NCBI GenBank assembly: GCA_030704615.1
Contig: CM060734.1
Coordinates: 19,284,001-19,348,000, forward strand
Direction of reading: 5' to 3'
Length of the DNA stretch: 64,000 nucleotides
Source of the DNA: Takakia lepidozioides
Lineage: Eukaryota > Streptophyta > Takakiopsida > Takakiales > Takakiaceae
The translations under genes and the position numbers were made by a program. Below, one piece after another: positions 54,801 to 64,000 of this stretch. Under the pieces are notes generated by a model. The model was not told where the DNA came from, searched no databases, and saw only the letters and a list, made by a program, of their open reading frames with translations. How positions within the stretch are numbered: the first letter of the stretch is position 1; every line of letters starts with the position of its first letter.

Positions 54801-57800
54801 AGTACTTACCAGGGGTAAATGACCCCTGCTATGGGCATGTTGAACCCTACAATGTGCCCTCCCATAAGGAGCTAAGTGCACTTGACGTTACAGCTAGGCT
54901 TTGCTGGTACGATCCCTCCTACAATTGAATATCCACTAAAGTAAATCATAAGTACCCTGCTGACATGGCAGTTAAGTCAAGTTAGTAGTGTCTTCCTTGA
55001 AGTGAGCTACCACCGTGTATGGATGGATCAAGTTATACGTCCCTGTGTAGATGGATCTCCCAACTCACCTTATTAATTCCCTCTGATAGCACCTTCTCAA
55101 AAACTCCAAATGGCAGAGCCACTGATGTTGGCAGGTGTATCCATGATGGCAATTTCCCCCTCAAGTTTGCAATATTGCGAGACTTAGCACCCACCTGGAA
55201 GACAACAAGGTCACATTGTCACAATAGTTTTCACTACCCCTCCCTGGGAGCCCTTCATTTAAGACTCCTGCTCTCACTGTCAGCTACCACCTACAGAAGT
55301 ATGGGCAATCTGTACTTATACATCCCTACATATACAGGATTTCAACCATTCCCACATTCAATGATCAAACAAGAGCAGGAAAAATCAGAAACACTGACTG
55401 TCAGAATCCTCTCTTCAGCAAATTACTAGCTACAGCTTTTCAGAAACCCATAGTCTTCTGGCCACAAGATACAGGACAGTGACAATAGGGTTTGTTGACA
55501 GACCAGATCTGGTGTGAATTCGTCCGCTGACACAGCATATTTCCCAGCAAACTTCTTCTTCTTCAAAATGATCCCTGGAGGGGGCCCACTTTCTTCTAGC
55601 GCGCCCCCCTCATTCAATACTTCAGCCTCAGTAATGTCACTGCAAGTGATGGATGACAAGCGAAGCTGTCAACACACAACTTGCTTTACCATTCTCTGAG
55701 AATGTTCTATGATGTTGTGAAAGTAGAAAGTTGTGTAACCAGCCAAACATGGGCACTCTCACTGTAGCCATGAGGAATCCCAATCGCAGGGGGATGTGCA
55801 TGCAAGAAACAAAATTACAACAAAATACAATATCTGCCTTGTTGTGTCTAGCAAAATCCCTACTCTGTTTTGAGCTGACTTTGAGCTGAAGAGTAAGTAA
55901 GTGTTCGACCTTCACTGACAAAATACTTGGAGCTACACTAACCTGTAACTCAGGTCAGCATTAGCTGTAATTTGAAGTGCAACCGCCCTCTTATCTTTAC
56001 TTCGTAGATCACTCAGCACATCTGGATCAAAACATGTTGCAAAACAAATCTGCAGTTCCCACCCAAACATTCAAAGATGGCCAAAGTCTGTAGGTGACTC
56101 TTCCTCTGCAAAGTGACTTTCCAGCAACAACAGTTTTACAATTTCTTACTGCATGGATGCTTAATTAAAATGGAACCTCACCTTGCCATTGCGAGCACGA
56201 ACTGAAACGTGGGATAATACATCAGGCATGTCGGGTGTCAAAACAGCTACTGCACCATCCGGAATCTCTTCCTCTCCCTTCACTCGCCCAGACACCAGGA
56301 TTGTGGGCCTCTTGAAAACTTTGTCCTGTACATGCTCCAGTTCATCCACAACCTCCACAAAGCCAACCACATCGACAGGGCTAATTACCTGCCAACTGCA
56401 AACCCCAACAACATGCAAGTTTCCCATTCTCAGACACCGAGCCAAGTGCAAAAGAAATGAAATGAAATGGTGCTCTATAAACGTCCACGGAAAGCTCAGA
56501 AGCAAAAGAGAAAGTAAAAGAAAACAACCTCATGAGAAGCTCAAACATCTTATGGTACAAGGAAAGAAGGAAACTATATAGCATCCAAAGTGAAGACCCA
56601 AAGGAGTATGGGGCAAACTTAAATAAAGTAAGGTAGGAACTTTAATACCGTCCAATGGGGGATGTCGAGAGCCCACTGGAAAAAGTAGAGCAAGAAAGAA
56701 AGAGACTTCACACCATTGACAGGAAGCTCAAAGAGCTTATGGCACAAAATGAAATGAAATGGTACTTAAATTACGTCCGCGGAAAGCTCAAAGAGGTTAT
56801 GGGACAATGAAAAAAACATGAGAGAGGAAACAAAACCAGAGCCAGAAAACAGCCCAAAAGAAAACAGGCAAAAAGAAACATAGTAGGGCCCTCTTCACAA
56901 TTCAGAAAAGATATTCTCTACAAAGGACTCCCTCAAGCAGACATGCCACCAGGCATTGATCCTCATAATGAAACATCAATGAGAGATTGGCCCCAGAGCA
57001 GGAGCAGTAACGGCCCCGGATTTCTTTGCAGAGTAGAGATTAGAGAGAGAAAAGACAGCCTGGGCATGGGAGTGTCGGAGAAATAGTAGGAGGGAGAGAA
57101 AATAATGTGATGTATCCAAACAGACAGGATTTTGCTCCAAAACCAGTTTTCTAGGTCTGACATTTTGGCAAACTAGAACTGAAATGAAATGAAATGAAAT
57201 GGAACTTTATAAAGAAATACATAACCAAAAGAAACAAAGAAGATGGTAAGCTGACCACTAACCTGCCCATGTGAGCCTCCTTCCGAAGTACTGGGTCAAG
57301 TCGATTTAAGAGCTGTGACAGCGATGCTGCTGACCCTGCCCTTATCATTTCCTCGGTGAAAATATCAATCTGCAATACCAGAATCCACCCATCACCACGA
57401 TCGCTAAGTTAACTTCATGCATGAACACATGTTTCAGCCTCATGACACTCATCCGATTTCTGGATGGGTGGTGTGGGGGCCAAAGTGACAGGGCGAGATG
57501 TGACACAGTAGGAAGGATTCTCCACTGTTTCAATAAAACCTTGTTGGACCAAAAGGTGCTCCTTAAATCAAGAAGGTGAATAGAAGCACAAAATAAGCAA
57601 ATGCAGAGTGATCATGTTGTGGAACTCACAGCCCACTGTTCGACTTCCAGCAGTCCTCCAAGATACTCAGCAGTTGGTTGCAGGATCTTTTGATAATACT
57701 CAGCTTTGTCAGCCAATGCTAGGCGTGTACGATCAAGCACTGCTTTTGCTCGCAGGGCCCATTGATCAGTTTTTTTAGTGATATATTCAGTTGTGTGGTA

Positions 57801-60800
57801 CCAATCCTGCAGGCAATACCAACTGAGCATCAGATCACAATACAAATTGTCAACAAAATCACTAGATGCTATGGTTGTGTTTTTGGGCTCCTCTACAATA
57901 ACAGTTTGATACCCTTTAACCCCTGCTACCTATTCACCAAGATCCCTGTGTTTTCTCCTCTGTGGCCACCAAACAGCAGTACTCCCAAGAAATATCTTGT
58001 AGAGTCCCTCTCTAACATTAAGGTTACAAGTCTCAAGGATTCAGCAGGCAATCAGTCTCCATGGGGCAAATGGGAGAGATTTCAGTGCGCTGAATGCTAT
58101 GCCTCGCCTGTCCTACAGAAGATTGACAGGAGATTGGAGACTGGTGAACATTTCTTCTTTTGCTATCCACACTCTGAAATCAGAGGCTGCTTCTACCGTC
58201 TCTTCAGAGGCAGCCAATCCCTGACAAAAGATCATCCATTATGAGGACCAGTGATGCGTGGAAAAATATCTAAATGAGGCTCTTAGACTTGGAGAATGTC
58301 TCAATAGAGTACATCTTGGGGTTGTTTAGGACCCCAGTTTCCCATAAGCTCTTTGAGCTTCCTGCAAGCATGATAAAGTCCCTATCCTTCATTGTTTTTG
58401 GGCTGCTTGTGCATGGCACCACTCTTCAACTTGTTTCATACTTTTCCCTGTCCCATAAGCTCGTGCAATGTTATAAAGTAGCATTTGTCTTGGAAGACTT
58501 CCACCCTCATGTACATAGAACTATTTAAGTTTCCAGAGATTGGATGCTCCAGAGGGTGGGAGCCATACCTTCAAGCAGTAAATAAGCTCTTCATTGTTGT
58601 TGCTGGACAAACACAAGTTCTCAACCACCATGCTGATGATTGATGCCAGTTCCTGAAATTCAGAAATTTATCCACCCTCTCAACCACATGGGAAACCAAG
58701 GTTTGTGCTGACTTCACTTCACTTTATTATTTGTTCTTATGCATGTTGGTTGCAGATGAATGATACTAGCCAGAGATTTTGGGATAATTCCCCCAAAGAA
58801 ACCAGGATTTACTTAATAGCCCGAAATTTGCAGTTGCATTGTGTAAGCACCAACCAAGATGATAAACTCAATGTGTGGTTTGCAAGCTTAAAACCTTCTC
58901 CATCACCACTCGTAAGGAAACAACAGCAATTTGTGACAAGCCTTTCTGGAACCCAGACAACCAGCATGCCAAGATTAGAACATACCAAAGGTCCAGCATT
59001 TGATAGCCCCTCGAAACCCCTCTCAACTGCAGTTCGAACTGTCGAGTCAAGGGCCAGGTCCAAGAAAATGATATCCCGCAGTCGGTCATGAGGTTGTTGA
59101 AGAGTGGGCCGCAGCTCCCTCCGTGCTTCCAGTAGTCCCTACATTACTCATTCTGAAGTTAGCCATAGTTAAGGGTGCTTTAACAGAAAGTGGAAAATAG
59201 ATTGCCTTAGCACTGGTGTCCAAGTAGCATAACTAACTTTACCCCCAGTGCTCTTGAATCTTTAATAAAGTACAAAATAGTGTAACATTTGCCTGATTGT
59301 CTCCAAAATCTGGAGTCAGAACTTAGAAATTACTCATGTCCTGAGATGACATCTATGTGTTCGAAGTCTGGACAGATGAATAGTTCAGGTGAACTCACTT
59401 CAAGTAAAGGGATTACTTCCTTGTCTTCCACGTGCTCCAATACAAATTGGAGGAGATCCTTCATTCCACAAATGCATACCACATTACCCACCAGCTGTGA
59501 GAATTCTCTATTGTATACTCCAGTGTCCAAGAAGGACATAAGCTTATTGACAGGCAGCAAAACATTCTCTTTGACAAGTTACCCTCCGCAACTTAGTGTG
59601 ATAAAAGTTTGGTAGACATTTGGGTGATTGGTGATAGACATAATGTACCGGCAGAGCGGATGACAATCCACTAATTGGAGAGATCTTCACACCTTTCATG
59701 AACCCACTTCCCTGCAGCATACAGCAAATTCCTGATGAGATTGATTATCATAAAGGCTGAAACAAGCTCGTTGCTCTCACATACCTAGTCAGGCAGAATT
59801 TTTCCTTGAAATGACTTACTGAGCAAATTCTACATCTATCCAGATTTTTCCTTGAAATCTACTGCAGCCAATTGGTGGAGAACCTTTACTTGATCACCTG
59901 TCACGGACAAAACACCTTCCTTAAAGACACTGCCCAAAAAGGTTCTAAAACATGCTGTCCCCAGTACTAGACGTTGTATGGGATAGAAAACCCTACAGAA
60001 TCATGAGCAATAAGGATCAGTTGACACCTGTGAAGAATAACCCATGCACGTTTGAATGGCAGATTCCAGGTCTGCTCCCGAGTGCACAGCCTGGCACCAT
60101 CCCTTCCTTGTCAGCATGCACAGGCAGAGACCATCGAACATATGGCTAGCCTCTCGAAAAACTTGCTATATGTCCAGTAGGTATATTATCACTCTCCTGA
60201 ATTAAGTTGTAATTTAGGGAATTAAAAGAATGGAATGGAATGGAACTTTATAACATCCGCAGAAATGAAATGAAATGGTACTTTATAATGTCCACGGAAA
60301 GCTCAAAGAGCTTATGGGACAAGAGATAGAAAGAAAACATGAAAGAGAGGGGTCCTCCACAAGCAGCCAAAGCAACCTTATAATGACCACAGGGGTCCAC
60401 AAGGGCCCATAGGACAGGGTGGAGCAAATAATGGTACTTTATACCATCCACAGCAAGCTCAAAGAGCTTATGGGAGAGAAATGAAATGAAATGGTACTAT
60501 ATAACATCCGCGGCAAGCTCAAAGAGCTTATGGGACCAAATGGAAAAAACAAGAGAAATGAAATGAAACAAAACCAGAGACAAAAAAAAGCCCAAAAGCA
60601 ACTACTGCTCAAGGGATTGTCTAAGGGTCAAGGCCTTGTGCAGGTAAGCTGCCAAGCAATTCTGATCCTCATAGAAGAAATGAAATGAAATGAAATGAAA
60701 GTAAAGTCCACCAGAGAGAAGTAAGGAGCCAAGTACTCTTGATCTTAATTATGAATGACTTTGCAAAGGCAATTGTATCTCCCTCTAATCCATAATATAT

Positions 60801-63782
60801 GGCAGGAAAAAAAGAAATGATGTTTTGTCTCTGCTTCCCGAGGTTTGAAAATTGGACTGAACTTGCAACGTTAAGCAGCAAGTAAATCGATAATAATAAT
60901 CCCTCAGGGACAAAGCACACAAGTCCAACTATATCCAAAATTTTCAATCAATCGCCACTTCAGATACATAGCACAGACCTTCAAAGTTCGCAAATAAGCT
61001 GTTAGGTCGCGGATGAGACCATCCTTCTGATCAGGCCTTAGTTTGGGCTCTGACTGTATGGATCGGTCATAGCTTCTCATTCGCTCTTTTGTGACTCCAT
61101 TTTCATTCAAAGTCTTCCAGTAGGCCTCCATACTGAAGTCACTTCGAATGTGATCCAGAAGCGCCTGAATTCACATATATGGGGCTTGAATTAAGCACAT
61201 AACAGAACACAGCATGCCTTCATATGTTGAGAAAGAACCCTAACCTGCAACCAAATCATGACCTTTTCCAACCAAGAAGGTAGGAGAGTCACGCGAGGAC
61301 AAAGTAGGATACCTGGCAAATGACAACATCATCAGGGCTGGTATTGTTATGAAGCTTCTGGTGCCACTCCTCCATCATTCCACCTGCACAATCATTGTTG
61401 CGCTGCATTCCCACATTCCATTGCATGAGCTATGTATATAGAGTCCTCTCCTATTCACTGCATTTAACGAATGCACAGACTACCCCTTCACTACATAATA
61501 GTTGCCTGCACTAAAAATTAAGGTAGGGAAGAAGACCAAAATTCAAATATACATCAACAGAGGTCCCAACAGCATGGAAATGAGATGAAATGAAATGGAC
61601 AAAGCAGAAAGGCAAGCAAGCACTTTATGTCCACAGGCAGCACAATAAAGAGAGAACACGAAGGAAATTTTATCACCACAGGAGGCCGCAATGTCTCATC
61701 GGACAAATCTTTGTGATCAGCCCTCAGATACAGAGTGGTCTGCCTGAACTTATCTGAGAGGAGAAAAATAACACCTGAATAACAAGAATTTCATCACGAA
61801 TGCGCTGCCCAACATCACCCTCTCCTCCACGACCCACAGTAGTCATTATAAGGCGAATCAATTCCCGATTCTCAGGTTGGTCACGGTACATGCCCTGCAG
61901 TAAACCCGTGAGCCTATCCTGTGCAGCACTAATCTCCCTGCCAGACCATCACATTTCAACAGTAGAACTGCCTTAGTAAGACTGCTATACTAACACAAAC
62001 ATGCAAAAATGGGTGACAAATGTGCTCATACCTTTGTGCTTTCTGTAGCTTTGTGGCCAAGAGCCCCCACAACAGATGAAGCAAGAAAGGTTAGGGACAA
62101 AAGGGGAGGCAAGGGGAGAAGATTTGGGGCCATCAGCCTAACTGAAGACTCACCAGCACCAGAATTTGAACATAGGGGGGTAAGAGGTCAGGAAGCAAGC
62201 AAAACTGAAGACATTATGTCCACAGGAGACCAAAAGAGCTGGAGGGATTGTTAAGATCCTGAAAAACTCACCGTGGCTTAACATTGTAGTTCTTGTTCCA
62301 GATCAGCTGCCTGGTGGCCATGAAGCGTAGCCACACCAGAAGTCCGGCGAGTGCCAGCTCTCCCTCATTCTTGGCACGCTCTGTCAATCCCGTCGCAATA
62401 TTGTATCTGCATAGACGAGTGTTTCATCCGTTGACCGAAAGAGAATATGCACAAATTGATCATATCACGGAGAGTTATTAAACAAAACTTTTGCCTGCAG
62501 GTGTTGGATTCCATTGACGTAAAAAGGTTTTGTCAAGTACACTCGAACATGCTCATTGATCTCACATCAGTTACCAGGTAAATCACACACTGCAACAGGA
62601 ATTGGAGAAAATATATCCACCGAGAATTGAAAGGAGAGGTGCGAGAAAGGATTGGGGGGGGGGGGGAAAGCTGCAGAATGCCTGCAGAAGGAGTATTTTA
62701 AGACAAATGCGGAAACAAACAACAGCCCAAAGAGCCTAAGGAACAAGCCAAATCACCTCCTGAAGGTTATCACAGAGAATTCAGATTCACAGCAATTTTT
62801 GATAGGGGATACAAGACCCCTTCTTCTCAGACAAGAAAATAGAGAACAGGATTTAGAAGTTGGATGATAAAGATGCCACCCACCGATGCATGAGAGAGCG
62901 TTGGGCCTCACTCTCCTGATCGGCTATTTCCTCTAGCAGAGCCTTTGCTGTTCCATGGCCATCTCCGAGAGCCTGATGTTTTACAAAGATGTTATGAGAA
63001 TCAAGTTGCACTGTTTGCCTAGTGACAAACACTGCTAACAAGAGTGAAGTAACACAAAACCCTCCTCATTTTAGCCTTCAGGATAGCTAAGACGTACCTA
63101 CTTTTCCACCTACAAAAAATTCAAGTGCAAACCAGATTTTGTAGGTAGGTGGTTACGGTCAGGAAGCATCCACATGATAGTCATCACAGGACATTCCTCA
63201 AGTCTGTTTAAGCAATTATATTGGCGCCAAACACAGCCCGGTCAACCCAATTGGCCACCATGCTACTCTGCTTGCGCTCCCAATCAGAAAGATTGGTCAA
63301 AAGAAGTAATGATTACCTTAGTCACCTTCTTCTCCACTGGCTGCAATGGGACATAGTAATCAGAGCCATTGTCCTTGTACCAATTGCCCCCACTCCGCAA
63401 TACGAACGGCATGCCAATGAAGTTGTTGCCACCCACCAGTATCTCCACAGACTGATGGAATGCACAACACAAATCTTGCCATAAACAGCATGTGGCCAAT
63501 TTCTTTTGTACGTAAACTACAACATAAGGAAAGCGCAAAATGAGGAGGACAGATTTTCACATTGTAATCAAGAATGTTCGAAGTTCTCAGTATGTCTAGA
63601 TAGAAAAAGTCTGTCCTGCAACTGAAACATGGAAAAGTAAAGGGTCTTACCTGAAGAGAGGCCTGCCCAGCAAACCCTTCCTTAAAAGGGGTGTCACAGG
63701 TCGTTTCAACCAGGGTTGAGTTTGCCGGTATAGTGGCTTCAGGAGGTTGCTGCAGCACCACATTGCTCAACATTAGAGCCAC
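51838..63782 (-). CDS. GWD1: Alpha-glucan, water dikinase (GWD), 24 exons, N-terminus beyond window
   Basis: Plastid enzyme that transfers the beta-phosphate of ATP to starch glucose (C6), opening granules to degradation. Exons from 5': 63782-63651, 63451-63317, 62972-62884, 62406-62272, 61937-61775, 61402-61313, 61164-60979, 60090-60028, 59711-59649, 59458-59399, 59138-58986, 58652-58569, 57806-57630, 57369-57263, 56395-56182, 56049-55943, 55639-55504, 55194-55069, 54468-54358, 54097-53999, 53665-53492, 53163-53071, 52529-52414, 52042-51838. All phases match with no stop, giving 1005 residues of about 1400 usual. The phospho-acceptor His lies in TPDMPDVLSHVSVRARNGK (about residue 608). The PPDK-like ATP-binding domain follows, with FRSDSNGEDLEGYAG and the end DGELYIVQTRPQM. 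The remaining N-terminus, with starch-binding modules, should lie past 64000. Confidence 0.97.
52860..52905 (+). mobile_element. LINE-A 3' tail
   Basis: ATAGTACCATTTCATTCCATTTC is the LINE-A terminus with CATTT repeats, in a dikinase intron. Confidence 0.6.
53275..53431 (+). mobile_element. LINE-B 3' insertion with 14-bp target-site duplication
   Basis: TCTCTATAGATTCT occurs at 53275-53288 and again at 53418-53431. Between them lies a truncated LINE-B end: AGTCATACTACCAGAG, GGTGTGCAGGGTCAATGGC, then CAAACAAAGTCTTATGAGTACA. This fixes the LINE-B 3' terminus at GAGTACA. It lies in a dikinase intron, antisense to the gene. Confidence 0.85.
56445..56810 (-). mobile_element. Two LINE-A 3' tails
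   Basis: GAAATGAAATGAAATGG followed by TGCTCTATAAACGTCCACGG and GAAAGCTCAGAAG at about 56455. A second copy at about 56743 has TACGTCCGCGGAAAGCTCAA and AGAGGTTATGGGACAA. Both lie in the dikinase intron between exons 56395 and 57263. Confidence 0.75.
57180..57225 (-). mobile_element. LINE-A 3' tail
   Basis: Four GAAAT repeats precede GGAACTTTATAAAG. It lies 40 bases before a dikinase exon. Confidence 0.6.
57930..58500 (+). mobile_element. LINE-A fragment with RT zinc motif, antisense in a dikinase intron
   Basis: The plus strand reads GKWERFQCAECYASPVLQKI, then LETGEHFFFCYPHSEIRGCF, the same zinc region as CPAC...EEHFFFYCPLYCEIRGRF at 34.8 kb. Two tail blocks with CCCATAAGCTC follow at 58340 and 58450. 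Confidence 0.8.
60225..60545 (-). mobile_element. Cluster of at least three LINE-A 3' tails
   Basis: GAAATGAAATGG or GAATGG repeats with TTTATAA-x-(A/G)TCC-x-C and GCTCAAAGAGCTTATGGGA occur at 60230, 60263-60325, 60430-60475 and 60480-60540. The short tails are adjacent, showing repeated insertion into or near an existing tail. Confidence 0.8.
60670..60705 (-). mobile_element. LINE-A tail repeat
   Basis: GAAATGAAATGAAATGAAATG is the pentamer tail alone. Confidence 0.5.
61575..61605 (-). mobile_element. LINE-A tail remnant
   Basis: GAAATGAGATGAAATGAAATGG without a clear body, in the dikinase intron between 61402 and 61775. Confidence 0.45.
62015..62120 (-). mobile_element. Diverged LINE-B terminus
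   Basis: TGTGCTCATACCTTTGTGC and GTAGCTTTGTGGCCAAGAGCCC resemble the LINE-B end, with many differences. Confidence 0.4.
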
Positions 63783-64000
63783 CTATACATCTCAACCTGT
63801 TTCTTGACTTGTGCCATTTCTATGTGAACGTCTGCTATGGAATTAGAGATATATAGCCACCTTGTAAGGACAGCTTGACAAAGGCATATGGGAAAGCGAC
63901 CCAGGTATAGTAGCTCAATATCGCCACTCAAACTCCTCTACTCTTTGGATTCATGCAAAAGTGTCTGCTCGAGCAGGCGCGAGCGAACACTAGTATGGAG
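63783..64000 (-). other. Dikinase intron at the window edge
   Basis: No further dikinase exon is recognised upstream of 63782. A good acceptor (ATGTATAG) precedes the first exon seen, so the gene continues past the window. Confidence 0.6.

Noticed and set aside
1-64000. CRISPR arrays, prokaryotic operons and tRNA or rRNA genes
   Set aside because: None were seen. Repeats here are dispersed eukaryotic elements, and tRNA-like boxes belong to SINEs.

Overview
The window looks like nuclear DNA of a streptophyte plant with long, repeat-filled introns. Three genes have plant-type architectures: alpha-glucan, water dikinase, a plant fatty acid amide hydrolase, and a B3-domain protein. There is also a PPR-DYW protein. 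A Ty3/gypsy element carrying a cytosine-5 DNA methyltransferase, together with intron-rich genes, fits a charophyte alga such as Chara best. The PPR-DYW gene would also fit a bryophyte, lycophyte or fern. The species is inferred, not shown.

Layout. 1-6963: 3' part of a Ty3/gypsy retrotransposon in the order gag-like, aspartic protease, DNMT3-like methyltransferase, in-frame UAG, reverse transcriptase, RNase H, integrase, PHD finger, 3' LTR. 7.4-14.8 kb: an ORF with RNA polymerase II CTD-like Ser/Pro/Tyr repeats, then decayed multi-exon coding sequence with a ParB-like GGQHT motif and an N4/N6-methyltransferase-like segment. A broken FCP1-type phosphatase segment lies between its exons. Six related short inverted repeats occur only in this stretch. 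14.8-18.5 kb: MITE-like sequence, a solo LTR and a SINE. 18.6-21.5 kb: an intact five-exon gene with psq/CENP-B DNA-binding domains but no transposase catalytic domain. 22.9-24.2 kb (-): an unrecognised ORF. 25.6-33.6 kb: fatty acid amide hydrolase, more than 17 exons. 33.7-35.1 kb: LINE 3' end. 38.5-40.9 kb: intronless PPR-DYW gene. 41-47 kb: unresolved exon-like segments and LINE fragments. 48.7-50.1 kb: intact B3-domain gene. 51.8-64 kb (-): 24 exons of alpha-glucan, water dikinase, with the N-terminus beyond the window.

Two LINE families and one tRNA-derived SINE family fill introns and spacers. LINE-A ends in a short hairpin followed by CATTT repeats. LINE-B ends in a GAGTACA-type 3' terminus; one copy has a clear 14-bp target-site duplication. 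The host genes are not an operon. The dikinase phosphorylates starch, the amidase hydrolyses acylamides, and the PPR protein is probably an organellar RNA editing factor. The most unusual content is the methyltransferase-bearing retrotransposon and the 7.4-14.8 kb cluster.
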